Source: Tamarix chinensis (taxonomy: Eukaryota; Streptophyta; Magnoliopsida; Caryophyllales; Tamaricaceae). Taken from it: 64,000 nucleotides of DNA. The DNA lies in the NCBI GenBank assembly GCA_030549775.1, contig CM060175.1:33583262-33647261 (forward strand), read 5' to 3'. The notes under the pieces were generated by a model that had not been told where the DNA came from, made no database searches, and saw nothing but the letters and a program-made list of their open reading frames with translations. The translations under genes were made by a program, and so were the position numbers. Of the stretch, positions 23,087 through 36,362 are shown piece after piece (the first letter of the stretch is position 1; each line of letters begins with the position of its first letter).

Positions 23087-24300
23087 TGTAACACTCTAAA
23101 ATTTATAAATTAAAAAATTCATTTTTAGTCAAAGAAAAATTACAATATAGTAGATGTTGCCATCATACTCAATATAAGCTTAGTTTATCATACCATCTTT
23201 ACATTGAATATGAGGTAAAATAGTTAAGACTTAAAACATGATAAAACAGAGAATGAGATGGATTCATAAACATAGAAAAGATTTTTTAGGTTAATTTGAG
23301 TACAATATTCAAAATAAATAAAAGGGATACAATAGAAGTAAGAGTCCCAAAAGGTATCTAAGTTAAAGCTGAGATCTGAATAACATGACTCTATGTCCTA
23401 AACCCTAAGGATAACAATATCACTCCTCCCCAAATGAGGTATCATAAGAAACAAAGTCATCCAAGGGGTCCTCATTGACCTACACAAATAACATAGGTCA
23501 TCTCCTAGTAAGAATGAGCAGCACCCCACTATTCTCATCTGATAGAATAAACTAAAGCACCTCTTAGGGAGGAGTACTCCTAAGCCACTATTTTCTTTTG
23601 GTGGAATGGACCCAATATATATTAGAGAAACATGCTTGTGAACACTAATCTTAAATTGAAGGAATATTACAAATCACCTCTCATTAAAAAATGCTTCTAA
23701 GCCGCTATTATCATATGGTAGAATGGATACAAGACCTTGATTCTTACTCACATAATCTTTCACTTTAAGTTATTAATGCCTTATCTATTTATGTTTTTTC
23801 AAGATCATCATGTAAGCATATATATAGATATGAAAGACATATAATTCAACTTCATATAACTATTTGAAAGATATAAAACACAACCACCTAAATCTCGAGG
23901 CATCCCCTAAGGAAAAAGCCTATATTTTCCCTATGGAACTCTAATTTCATAAGATAATCATAACTTCTTCCATGCTAATACTTTTATCACCTAATGTGGT
24001 ATATATCCTAAAAATATTATTATTAACAATATTTAAAAAAATAAAAGTCTAAATATGATGTCTAACACATGATATAATAGCCTACCTCTTAAGTTACTAT
24101 ATACAAATCCCTATAAAACCCTAATTTCAAAAGTTAATCATAACTTTCACTATAAGACTCATATGATTACCAAATTTAATTCAAAATCTTAAAATGAAAA
24201 TATTAATATTACATTTACAAATCAAGTTCTAACTCCAAAATTTTACACATGTAATAATGACCCTACCTCTAGGGTTACTATTCCTACTTTGCACTATGGA
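23087..24300 (-). mobile_element. decayed F1-like LTR fragment
   Basis: It starts TGTAACACTCTAAAATTTAT, keeps AAGAATGAGCAGCACCCCAC (23511-23530) as in intact F1 LTRs, and has three degenerate cassette units (23527, 23596, 23701). The right end is not resolved. Confidence 0.6.
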
Positions 24301-25979
24301 TGACCAGAAGCACTAGATCATATCATTCCATACAAATAAATTCCTTATAGGGAAGTGAATTGATATTATATCATGAATTAAGTAGTTCAAACTTTCTTTT
24401 ATCTAGTCTCTTTCTGATCTCCATTTTCTCCAACTCTTCACTCTTCATAATCAAGCCTAAAATAACTTACTTAGCCTTTTTTATGCAAACCTTATGGTTC
24501 ATGTTCTAGGATCCATTATAATTGCTCACTTATTAGGAATTCCTATAGTGGTGCATGAGAACATGCTAACAAAAAATACTAAGAATAGAGCATAATATAG
24601 CCACTAATATGGAATATACAAAGTGGATGTGGATTAAGCTTCCTAATGATATTTTCTTTAACATGCATCATCACCACTTTGTATATGGTTAGACTGCCAA
24701 CTCATATTACTTACCACCATTTAAAAGGGTATGTCTCTAATTGGTATGATCTATCAATTTCCTAAATAAGCCTTAGGGGCATACTTCACTATAAAGGATT
24801 GGTATGAGGTCAATCACATTCTATATTAGAAATATTCCCTAGAACCAATCATAGTTGATGATTTTATTTCACATATTTAGTGGTTGTGCTTATTAAATAA
24901 AATATTATTTGATGTTATTTATTCAAATATTTTTATCCATTATGTAGATAATTGAGTATGTGAATAGATTATGGAACTCTAATAAATAATAGAAATATTA
25001 TTATTCAACAATTGTCTCTAGTCTAGTATAATCTAATTAAGGAATATTAGTGATGATAAGACTGGTATGTTGATTAGTTGATGATATGTTCCACTCATCT
25101 TTGATATGAGATATCAAACTAATAACATAAATTACATATTATGGAATATGGTATTAGGTTGGCCCAATAGGACAACATTACATTAAATATTGCATTAAGT
25201 GTTAATAAATGTTTTTAAACTAGTATATTGTCCTCTAAACTTAGATATTTAAATATGATGGTATGATGATCATCATGTTTTGACTTTACCAAATTTTAAT
25301 CTTATTAGGGGTGATAATAATAATAAAATATTGTGTGAATCATATAGAGGTGTATGGATGATCGAGATAGAATTTATCACTCTCATGACATGAGAGAGAT
25401 ATCGTTGGGCTTCTTGATAAATATCATTAATTTTATAATAGACATGTGCAAATAAGGTGTTATTTGTTTAAGGTTAAACTTACTTGGTGATTGAGAAAGA
25501 GTGTGAGTTAAAAAAGAAAGGATGACATGATAAATGCCTTATATTCAATCCAAACATCCTATGACAAAAGAATAAATATACGTGTTATAATATGTTGTGT
25601 TAAGCTTCTAAAATTCACATAAGTTGGATGGTCATAACCATTTGTGAGAAACCTCCTATGGTTTGTGAGCTCAAAAGGAGTTTTGATTCACTACCAAAAT
25701 TAAGTGAACCTATAATATCCCACACCAATGACACTTGATTAGAAATGTTCTGCAAACTAGAGAAGATAAGGTCTTAATATGGTTAATATCTTTGTAACCC
25801 AAAGTGGTATTAATATGATCAAACCTAAGGTGACTTTAATTTGATTAAAACCCCAAGTCTAATGCAACTAAGGGATTTCCATTAATTCTTACTTAATATT
25901 AACCAAATTCCTTATATTAAACTATTTCAAGCTAAAGTCTAGATTGCATTATCCCTTGAAAGCCATCAAATACTTACTC
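24301..25979. other. AT-rich stretch, no gene recognised
   Basis: Probably decayed retroelement non-coding sequence. No open frame, PBS or paired repeat could be assigned. Confidence 0.35.
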
Positions 25980-26715
25980 GGGTTTGCCCATTAAGGCCTT
26001 TACAACACCCATGGAGTGTGTCATAAATTATGATCCAATTTATTCATACATTAGGTTGTCCATTCATGTCAACAAAGGTATTTCACTCATTAAACAATCA
26101 TATAGGTTCACTAGGCATGGTCTCAATGCACATCCAAGTCAAAAGATCAAAATCACATAATCTGGCTGAACTAGTTGATCGGTTTGATATAACCATTAAA
26201 TCAGTTTTACTAACCAGTTGATTAGTTGGGCTAACTATTTAATTGATTTGGGCCAACTAGTCAATTAGTTTGGTTTAGACAAATCTATGATTCTCTCAAA
26301 TTGGTTAATCAATTTTTCCAACTTAGTCAACAATTATAGGACTAGTTGATCAATTCTACCAAACCAATCGATGGGTTTTAGTAGAGAGCAAATCAAGGTC
26401 ACCACAGGTCTATCGATCAATGGGTTGGGTTGACCGGCTATCTATTCTAAAGACCAATCGAAAGTTCTGACCTAACCAATCGATTGGTTTTCCCTTAAAC
26501 AACACAAAACATTCATTTTTCAAGCAAAACATCCTCAAAATTCCTACCACTTCCAAATTAAAATATATCCTAGCATCATACCAACACTTTTTCATCTCAT
26601 CAACTAAGACATGCTTCATAATCAATCAAATTGGCCTAATTTCCCAAAAATCATGCATTTTTCTTAGAATTCATAAGTTAATCAACATGCATCATATTGA
26701 AACCAAATTATTAAG

Positions 26716-26915
26716 GATATCAACAGGGCATTTCAAGGAAAAGGATCCCATCCCCATCCCCAAACCCACCCTAATTCCTATTATTTTCTTATCGAGGAAT
26801 CCCTAACCCAATACCCAATGTATTCCCCTTCCCCGATTCATTCCTTGACCTTAAAACCTGACCCTATCCCCTATACAAGATTTTATTTTTTATAATCTAT
26901 TTTAAAATATTATAT

Positions 26916-26947
<32 letters not shown>

Positions 26948-27115
26948 ATAATATAAAAATATATATATAAAAAGTATGGGGCAGGTTTGGGGATGGGGAC
27001 CCCTAAACCCATCCCTGTCCCGAACCCAAACCTAATCCTCAAATTCTTTCCTAGAACCTAAACCCCAACAGAAAACCCCCGATGGGGCCCTAAACCTATT
27101 TCTGTCCCTACAATT
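26716..27115. repeat. C-rich/G-rich hairpin-like insert with AT/GA microsatellite core
   Basis: C-rich phrases (CCCATCCCCATCCCC) on the left and G-rich phrases on the right include a perfect 16-bp inverted repeat (26751-26766 and 26984-26999). The core is AT-rich, with (TA)n(GA)n at about 26911-26947. The sister LTR at 14030-14300 lacks it. Confidence 0.6.
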
Positions 27116-27581
27116 TCTCATGTCAACTTATAAAATTTGGACTTTTAAGAATTGACCACAACAAATGCATAACCAAGTCACATTTCATAAGTAAGAATGA
27201 CTTACCTGGTGCAAGCAAAACTCTTTCACAAATATTAAAACTCAATTTAGAAGATTTTCAATTTTAAAACCACAAAGAAAATAGAATTGAAAGCTTTAGA
27301 AATTCAATGAATGTCATCACAAATCAAATTTTGAATTAAGAGAAAAACAACTTACAAAACCTAAGAGAAAATAGAGAGAATTTGTGTTGAAAGAGAGACT
27401 CAAATTTTTCTTGAATCCAACCATCCCTTCTTAAAGCTAAACAATAAGGAGTTGAAAAATGATAAAAAGAGTGGAAAGGAACCAAAGCTAAGCTCAAATT
27501 AGAGATAAAAGAGCACAAGGTAGAGAGAGCTAGAATATTCCTGTGGTAGAAAGAAAAGTGAATGGAAGGGGTGATTAGGGC

Positions 27582-27590
27582 TATTTATAG
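27582..27590 (-). promoter_or_regulatory. F2 LTR TATA box
   Basis: The minus strand reads CTATAAATAGCCCTAATC, in the same context as 14697. Confidence 0.55.
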
Positions 27591-28377
27591 GAAAAAATTG
27601 GTATAATAAAGAGTGCATTTAGGTACAGATCAAAAAAACCTAATTTTTACCATTCAAATATGAGGTGGTCAAGAATATTTGGTTAAAGATAAATTAACCT
27701 TTCATCTAAAGCTGAAATGGTGATTTCTAGAAAAATGTAGGTTTAATTCACTCAAAAATGTCAAACACAAGAAAAGAAATGAATAATCGGCATAGAAGGA
27801 ATATTCTAGCTAAGATAGGCCAAGGAATCGAAGCAATGATTGTAAAGTGTGCAGAGGAGAGATCAAGAAGAACACAAAGGATAGGTCATCCTCTCCCTCA
27901 ATTATCCAAATCAAACTCTTACATCAATTCAAGGTAGAAGCTTAGGTTAACTTTCTAATAATAAAGGTTAAGAATCATTAAAGAAAAAATTGGAAATGGA
28001 TTATCAAGGTTCATTTTGGTATAAGAAGGCATGTTAGAAATTTTGAGTTTCAAAAATGTACTCAGCTCAATAAACAAGTCGATTGGTTTAACCAAAAAGT
28101 CAAGTGTTCTACCGACTAGTCAATATGTTCCTCAAATGAGTCAATTAATTCAGTTGAGAAAAACCCTTTAACTAAAATGATGAACCATTTGATCGATTCA
28201 TCGAACAAGTCAATCAGTCCACCTAAAAACTCATTTTATTCCACTTCTAAAACTTATTCAAATTAAACTTTTCCTCAAACTCAATTATAGTTCCAGATCA
28301 TAATCAAACATTATCAAATCTTAATAAATACCATAACTTATCCTTCCACAAAATCCACAAAAGGATGGGGTATTGTA

Positions 28378-30061
28378 GGTTCTCTTACTAGAGATACAAG
28401 ACTAGGCCCTCGGTGAGGATGGTATCTGCTCTTGTACTTAGTATGTTTGTATGGAAAGGGTACCTACTCTACTTATATAGTGTTCATGGATTAAGTGTCA
28501 AAGAACCATTGATTAAAGATATCCATGTGATACAAAACTTTCCATATGTGTTTCCCAATGAGATACCAAGTATGTCACTAATGCATGAGATAGAATTCAT
28601 AATAGCTCTTCTACTAGGGATTGAGCCCGTGTCGAAGGCACCCTATCTCATAGTGCTAATTGAGATAGTAGAGTTACGTACTTCATTGGTGGAGATATTG
28701 GAGAAGAGGTATACTTAATTGTGTATATAGCCTTCAGGAGAACCTTTTGCTTTTTGTTAGGAAGAATTATGGTGGCCAAAGACTTTGCATCGGTTACTAA
28801 GGATTGAACTAGGTTACGGTGTAGAATCATCATCTTCTACCTCATATTAATGATCAATCAACTACATGGGGATATAGTGTTCTCAAAGATAAATCTCATA
28901 TCATGATCTCTTTAGTTGGTGATTAACTAATGAGACATACCAAAGACAACCTTCAAAACAAGGTATAGCCACTATTAGTTCACCATGATGTTTTTTAGAC
29001 TCATGAATACGCTAGTAGGGTTCATAGCTCTTATGAATGACATCTTCTAGTAGAACCTCAAAACTTTTGTTATCTTCGTCATCGAAAACATCTTGATTTA
29101 CTCCAAGAATCATGAGGAGCATGATTAACACTTAAGTTAGATGTTAACACTATTAAGGACACATCTATTGTATGCCAAACTCTCGAAGTATGAGTTTTGT
29201 CTAGATGAATTAGTCTTCCTCGGACATATCATTTTAAAGGATAATGTGTCGATAGATCCTTCGTATATTTGAGTAGTATTAGAGTGGTCAACACAAACAA
29301 ATGTCAAGGAGTTACACAATTTTCTTAATTAGTAGGCTACTATAGGTGTTTCATCTAAGACTTTTCTAGGATCACTCATCCTTTGACAACCTTATAAAGT
29401 AGACAATACATATTCATCAGGGTGATAAGTACACTGAGGCTTTTGAGAAGCTAAAATGGAGATATATTTTAGCTCTAATGCTTACCTAGTAAATGGGTAT
29501 GAAAGGATTTGAGGTATATAGTATTGCATCTAAGCATGCTTCAGGATGTGTGTTGATGTATCATGGGAAGGTAGTAGCCTATAATTCACATTAGTGGAAG
29601 CATCATAAGTTAAAATATCTCACGCCCTTGAACTAGTTATATTAGTCTTTGCCTTAAATATTTAGAGACATTATCTGCATAGAGTGCAATGTAAGTTCTC
29701 CATAAAAAATATAATCTTTAAGTATATCTTCACTCAACGAGAACTAAATATGAAACAACGTAGATGGTTAGAACTAGTCAATGACTATAATTTGAAGTTG
29801 ACCTACCACAAGGGTAAGGCCAATGTCGTAGTAGATACTCTTAATAGGAAGACATCACACACCCTATTTTGTTTGGTGTTTTCATATTGGATTTGGCAGG
29901 AGCTTCAAGATATAGGCATTGAGATCATCGGGTTTGGAGATTTTGACACTAAAATTGGTGATCTCATGATCAGAATAACCATATTCAACAAGATTCAAAT
30001 TAATTAGCTAAGAGATGTCAAGCTCAAATAGATCTAGTAGGATATTATAGAGGTTAAGAGT
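28378..30061 (+). pseudogene. decayed Ty3/gypsy pol fragment (protease end, RT, RNase H)
   Basis: The first open part (28413-28718) reads FPYVFPNEIPSMSLMHEIEF, the protease-RT linker of plant gypsy elements. Scattered remnants in all three frames follow: VFLGHIILKD near 29215, VVLEWSTQTNVKELHNFL near 29275, and at 29684-30007 YIFTQRELNMKQRRWLELVN and GKANVVVDTLNRK, the RNase H connector. It has dozens of stops and shifts. It is plus-oriented, opposite to the F2 LTRs on both sides, and ends abruptly before integrase at an LTR start. Confidence 0.85.
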
Positions 30062-30144
30062 TGACACCCCCAAATTTTGAACCAAAAAATTTATTTTAAA
30101 GATAATGCAGAAATATTTATAAAAGCGAAACTAGGGAATGTTAA
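30062..30144 (-). repeat. 83-bp duplicated F2 LTR start
   Basis: TGACACCCCCAAATTTTG... up to GGGAATGTTA repeats the first 83 bases of the LTR that begins at 30145 (TATAACACCCCTAG... GGGAATGTTA). Confidence 0.7.
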
Positions 30145-31841
30145 TATAACACCCCTAGTTTTTTAACTAGAAAAATGTTATTTTTAAGATAATGTGGAAA
30201 GGTTTTGAAAAGCAAAATCAGGGAATGTTACCACCACGTCAACTATAAGAGAGGTGTGATCATTGCCTAACTCATGCCTAATACAAGGTAAAATAGAATA
30301 AGAACAAAGGAAAGCATGGTCATAATAATAATGAGATAATACAAGTAAAGAAGACTAAAACAATATTATAGAAAGAATAAAATTGATAGTTCTACAAAAT
30401 CAAATGCATGAATCCAAGCCTAGAGTTTAAATAACCAAAAATATAAAAACATCCCAACCTAGTGGGAAAAAAACTAATAACCCAATAGCCTAACTCTTAG
30501 GCAGAATCATAAACCTCCAACCCCAAGCAAGGGCCCACTAGTTGCCTACGTCATCACCCTCAGTGTACTCTAGCTAAGAGTCATAACCCTACAAAGCGTT
30601 ATCTCCTCCTCAGTCCATAAGTCGAATAATTGCAATGACCACACAAGTCCAGTATCAGTACAGTGAAGTAGTGGAAAAATATACTACCTAAAACATAGAA
30701 GGCTCATACAGTACATTAAGGTCATACTGTAGCATGGTATTCAACCTACTAGAAAGGTAATATATAAGAATAGTAAGAACATATAAATACCTTAGTGAGA
30801 CCTAAGTATATAAAATTGCACATAGGCATGTTTTTCCAAAATAATCCATATAAAAAGTAAAGCACGTAATGTAAATATACCATGATAGGACTAGCATAGC
30901 ACTACACCTCCCACAATCGCATCACACTAGTGCCAATAGGATTTTCTCAAGTATCTTCAACATCCACCATACTTTGTCACCTATGTGAGGGGTAATACGC
31001 TCAATTTTGGTTCTACATCACCCACCACACAAGCATTAGTGCTAGGGGACTCTTCTCACGGATCATCAATATCCGCACAACTTGGACGCCTAGGCTAGGG
31101 GCACCAAAGATAACCAAACCCTCAGTATGTATACCGGGAAGGCCTCTAAGACTCCACGATGAAATTCCATATATAAAACCAATTAGGTGTTTTAAATGTT
31201 AACACCAAAAACTAACCAAGGCACAAAAGCCACTAGTTAAGTGTTTTACAGTGCTCACACCAAACACATCATACCAATTGGGTTTTTAAAGAAAACACCA
31301 AACTTAACAAAAATCAAGTCTCAAATACCCTGATAGTGGTTCATATTAACTTAGTTCAATCATGGTTAAATTCATAATTAAAATGTTTTAAATATATGGA
31401 ACTAACAACAAACTCAACCAAAATCAAGTCTCAAATACCCTCATAGTGGTTCATATTAACTTACACCAATCATGGTTGAAATCATAATTAAAATATTAGA
31501 AATACATGGAAGAATCAACACAAAAGACCTAAGAGAAACATAAAAAATTATAACAAACCAAACAATTTCCCGCTAAGCTAGTCAATCGGTCCTCAAACCA
31601 GTTAACTGATCTAGTCGTAGCAAACCTGGACAACAACAGAACCAAAGCACCAGTCGAACAGTTAGTCTCACTGATCATCTATTCATAATAACTGATAAAT
31701 TAGTTTTATCCAATCTTTCGATAGGTCTAAGAAGAAACCAACCCATTTTAGCCTATAGAAAAATCGATTGACAAGTTTAACCAACCAATTGACTGGTTAA
31801 AGCAACCAGTCGACTGGTTTGTTCCAACCGGTCAATAGGTC

Positions 31842-31846
31842 TAAGT
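31842..31846. repeat. target-site duplication TAAGT, left copy
   Basis: Repeated at 36784-36788, flanking the solo LTR exactly. Confidence 0.95.
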
Positions 31847-31940
31847 TGTAACACCCCAAAATTCACTACTTTTTTTTTAAAGCGGAAGCAATTACATTAT
31901 AAATACTTAAAACCTGTGAATTATGGGAATGTTATCGCCA

Positions 31941-31986
31941 CACTTAGTACCAGACCGGTTCTCTCCGACCGTTTTAGTACCAAGTG
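31941..31986 (-). other. F1 terminal stem-loop
   Basis: Arms at 31941-31959 and 31968-31986. The sense RNA keeps pairing, with two G-U pairs and two mismatches. Confidence 0.72.
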
Positions 31987-32529
31987 CTAAGGCTAAGAAA
32001 AGATTAACAATCAATTATAAAATTAAGGCAAACTAAACTTCAAATAATCATTAAATGGTTGTAAAACAAAATCAGAGTACGCATCAAGAGTTGTAATTCA
32101 TTTCCAAAAGAGAATTAAACATACAACCGATAAAAGATTAACAAATTAAATAGAATCACATAAAGACTGAAATATGGCCACAACTCTCTCGAACTTCGAG
32201 CCAAACATGCTCGACACCTAGCCCCGACTAATGTCTTGCCCACCTGCACAAAGTCAGAAGGGCATACTACTCGTGGGAATGAGCAGCACCCATGAAAAGG
32301 GTGATCAGTATGCTACGTACTGAGTAAGGTAACCGAGCACTAAGGCCAACACATAAGCACATAATCCATGCAGAATAATAAAAGGGCGTAATCCAACATA
32401 ACAACATAAAGGCATATGAACAATTCAGGTAAAAGTACAAAGGCCCATATAATCCGGATTAATTACTTAATTAATCTTTTATCAAAATTCGATACACACC
32501 ATACCTTTTATCAAATCCATGTAAGTACA

Positions 32530-32880
32530 GGAACACCCCACTATTATTGCTGGTGGGCCGGTCACTTGCGGGACAAAGTCCACACCACTATTGTTCGCCG
32601 GTGGATCGGTCACTTGCGGGACAAAGTCCACACCACTATTCCTGACCGGTGGATCGGTCTGGTTCCTACTCACATGGTGTTCCACTGTAAGTAATTAGTA
32701 TCTTTTAAGCATTTGTAACTCTGGTTTGTTTTTATTGAGCTCGAGTCACCCCACTATTATTGCCGGTGGGCCGGAATCGCACAGGTACAAAGCCTGACCA
32801 CTATTATTACCGGTGGATCGGTTACACATAGGACATCATGTCCTAACCACTATTTCTGACCGGTGGATCGGTCTGGACCC
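32530..32880 (-). repeat. F1 six-unit cassette
   Basis: CCACTATT...CCGGTGGATCGGTC units. Two adjacent units share a nearly identical CACTTGCGGGACAAAGTCCA joiner, evidence of recent duplication. Confidence 0.87.
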
Positions 32881-32979
32881 GGCTCAATAATCTTCCACTT
32901 TAAATGATTAGTATCTTATGTATCTTATTCAAAGGCTTTCACCATAATTACACTTAATCACCACATACACATGATAACA

Positions 32980-33660
32980 CCAAAAACCCTAATCAGCCAC
33001 CATAGACCTCAATTAACCACAACAAACCATAATTCAGTCTCCTCCGTACCCTTATTTTGCTCCACGTGCTATTTTTCATCCCAAGTGATCAAACACCCAA
33101 ACAACACTTACATTATGTTCCTTACATCCCAAATTAGCTTTTCACATGTAAATTTCATACCCATGCAGACATTAATCTCCCCATGCAAACCTTTGAACAT
33201 TTTTCATGCAAACCCTAAAATTCCACGTGAAACCCTAAATTCAACCATGCAAACCCTAATACTGCCATTCAACCATCAATGCCACCATGTAAACCCTAAT
33301 ACCACCATACAACTATAAATACCACCATACAACCTTAATAACATCATACAAACCATAAATACCACCATGCAAATCCTAATACCACCATCAACCATAAATA
33401 CCACCATACAAACCATGATTCCGTCATACAAAACCCTAAATTCATTCCTCACAAAACTAAGGATTCATCCACACCAGACCCTAGATTCAAACCATGCAAA
33501 TCCCAAATATTTGTCCATACCAACCCTAAATTCAAACCATAAAGATTCTTCCATGCCAAACCCTAAATTCAAACCATCAAGATTCATCCATACCAACCCT
33601 ACATTCAATCCTCACAAAACCAAAGACTCATCCTTACCAAACCCTAAATTCAAACCATAC
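32980..33660. repeat. telobox-rich repeats
   Basis: About eight AAACCCTAA or close variants in ACCATACAAACC-type phrases. Confidence 0.72.
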
Positions 33661-33714
33661 CAACCCAAAGATTCAAATCATTTAAAACCCAAAGATTTGT
33701 CCACATAATACAAT

Positions 33715-34110
33715 TGATTAGATTCTCCCCTTTCATAACCACAAATTAGATTCTCCTATACAAAACCATAAGTTAGATTCTCCCACATAAAATCATAAAT
33801 TAGAATCTCTCAAGCAAAACCATAAATTGGATTCCCCCAAACAAATCATAAATTAGATTCTCCCAATCAAATCATAAATTAGATTCTCACATATAATATC
33901 ATAAATTACATTCTCCCAAATAACGTCATAAACTAGATTCTCCCAAACAAACCATAAATTCGATTCTCTCATATAACATCATAAACTAGATTCTCCCAAT
34001 TATCATGATAAATTAAATTCTCCCAAATAAAACCATATATTATATTCTCCGCATAAAATCATAAATTATACTTCTCCACATAAAACCATAAATTAGATCA
34101 TTACTTATAA
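33715..34110. repeat. tandem repeat, period about 24-27 bp
   Basis: About fourteen variants of CATAAATTAGATTCTCCCA. Confidence 0.8.
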
Positions 34111-34701
34111 AACCATAAAATTAGGTCAACTCACTTCCCTTAGTCAACTTATTTCCCCATCCTCCTTTTTCATCATTTCTCCCACACAAACCACATTGAC
34201 ATCCTCTCATACACAACACATATAATCATACATAAATAATACACATACCATGCACAACATACTTCAACTCCAAGTCATACCACATATAAAATATTTAATA
34301 ATAATAAACACTAGAAACATAACATGCGAAACACATAATACACATAAGCACATAAAAGGCCTTAGCACTCCTTACCTAAAACGACACCGGTCTTGGAGCA
34401 CGCTCCTACGCCACCTTAGGGTTTTGACTGGTTTTACCTATTATGAGAGAAAAGCTAAAATTAGACTCTCTCCTATCGAAATAATATTAAACACTAATTT
34501 AATATAAGACTAGTTTTTTTGATAAAAAAATAATAACAAAAATACCAAAATAATATCAATTTTAATTTTAATAAGAATAATAAAAATAGTAGAAATAATA
34601 TTAAAAAGGCATTACTCAAAAATAAAGTGAAATAAAGGATTCAGACCCTTTACCAAAATAATACTAAAAAGATTATTTGTAAATTACATAACCAAATTCA
34701 G

Positions 34702-34709
34702 AAATAATA

Positions 34710-34774
<65 letters not shown>
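34702..34774. repeat. (AAT)n microsatellite
   Basis: Almost pure for about 60 bases, longer than the homologous 6213-6258 run. Confidence 0.92.
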
Positions 34775-34775
<1 letters not shown>

Positions 34776-35749
34776 GTAAAATTAATAGCAACCCTAATGT
34801 TAAAATATTTGTATTAATAATGATGGAATAAGAATAAGGGAAATTCGAAATAGAAAATAATAATAATTATTATGCTTATAACATTTTAATATTAATAATA
34901 GTAAATATAGAATTAATAAGAAGAAGAATAATAAAATCGAATTAAAATTTATTAGGCTTCGGCCCTCTACATAAATAATAATAAAAACATTAATACTAAT
35001 AATAATAATAATAATGCATATTTAAAATATAAATATCAAAAATAATAATTATAGTATTTATATGAAAATAATTGAAATAAAATAATTTAAGGGTTATAAA
35101 AATAGGAAAAATAGCTGAGAGGGTCTAGGGTTCAACCATAGGTTGGTGGGGATAGGCGGCACCGGCGGTGGCGCACTGCGGCGGCGGCGGTGGTCGGAAA
35201 AAGAGAAGAAAGAGGGAAAAGTTGCATGCTGGGAATAAAATAGAGAGAGTGGTGGTGGAAGTTGGGCTGTTTTGCGTTGCCCATAAGGAGAGGAATGGAA
35301 TAAAGGTGGCGGCACAGCCAAAGGTGGCGGCGCACGGCGGCGGTGGTGGTGGCCAAATGGAGGAGATGAAGAAAGAGAGGGGAGGAGAACGAGAAAAAGG
35401 AAACTAAAGGTATGGGAAGGTAAGGCAGGGTCTGCAGCACAGTTTGGGAGGTGAAAGAAGCGGCCTTAGCGGTGGAGGAGGTGGCTAAGGGCGGCGCGAA
35501 GGGTGGCGGGGCAGAAAACAGGGTTGATCGGGAAGGGAACTTTGCACAGCTGGGGCGGCTTGTGTAGGAAGAATCGAAGGGTGAGGTAGATTTGGTTAGC
35601 TATAGGGCGGTGTAAGGATGACACGGGTGGCAATAACGGGTGGTGAAGTTGGCGGTAGGCGGAGGACGAGGCGTCTAAAGGAGTGGCGGCGACAAGGAAG
35701 GATTTCTGGGTTAGGAAATCCAAACTCGAACCAGGGTATATTGTGAGGG

Positions 35750-35758
35750 TATTTATAG
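35750..35758 (-). promoter_or_regulatory. LTR TATA box (CTATAAATA)
   Basis: Same motif and flanks (TAACTCTATAAATACCCTCA) as 7229-7237. Confidence 0.65.
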
Positions 35759-36284
35759 AGTTAGAGGAGAGGTTAGGGTTATTTAGGTCGGTGAGGGGAT
35801 AAGGAAGTAGGTTCGGGCTTACCGGAGGCGAGGGTTGGCCGACGGCAGCAAAATGGGCATGGGTGTGCGCAAGAGAGAGAGAGAGAGGATGGCGCGAGAA
35901 GAGGGAGATTTGGTTGGGTCAAGAGGTCCGGCGATTCAGGGGGAAGAGATAGGAATAAAAATCGCCAGTCAAAACGACCGTAACCGGCGGCGAAAACCAG
36001 GGGGGTGAGCGGCGGTGCAGGTGCTGGTCGACGGCTGGCAGGCGCGAAGGAGGAAGAAGAAGAAAGGGTCGGACCGGGCGGTTCGTGGAGGAAATAAGAG
36101 AAAAGAAAAGAGGGAAAACCGGGCCGGTCGGCGTCGAAGGTTACTTAAATAAAACGTGGCGTTCAGAGCGTATAAATAGATAAAACGTAGCGTTGAGAAG
36201 GGCAACAGAAGGGCGACGGCCGCGCGGCGCAGGCTGGACCGAAGGAAAAGAAAAGGAGAAGACAGGGCCGCCGGGCTGGCCCAG

Positions 36285-36362
36285 TTCGGGGAGAAGAAGA
36301 AAAAAAGAAAAAGAAAAGAGGAAGAAGAAAAAAAGAAAAGGAAAAAAAGGGAAAATAAAAAT
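36285..36362. repeat. purine tract in U3
   Basis: Nearly pure A/G on the + strand, the counterpart of 7745-7845. Confidence 0.8.

Larger units (their letters stand above)
25980..28377 (-). mobile_element. F2 LTR, right-hand portion
   Basis: It shares order and phrases with 13528-15417: a dense palindrome cluster (26160-26490), a CTTACCTGGTGCAAGCAAAACT block near 27202, a TATA box, a second palindrome cluster (28075-28230) and an end GGGGTATTGTA. A 400-bp GC-rich unit is inserted at 26716-27115. Confidence 0.7.

Noticed and set aside
26030..26625. Frames of 63 and 71 residues on opposite strands
   Set aside because: They fall in the F2 palindrome cluster and show no motif.
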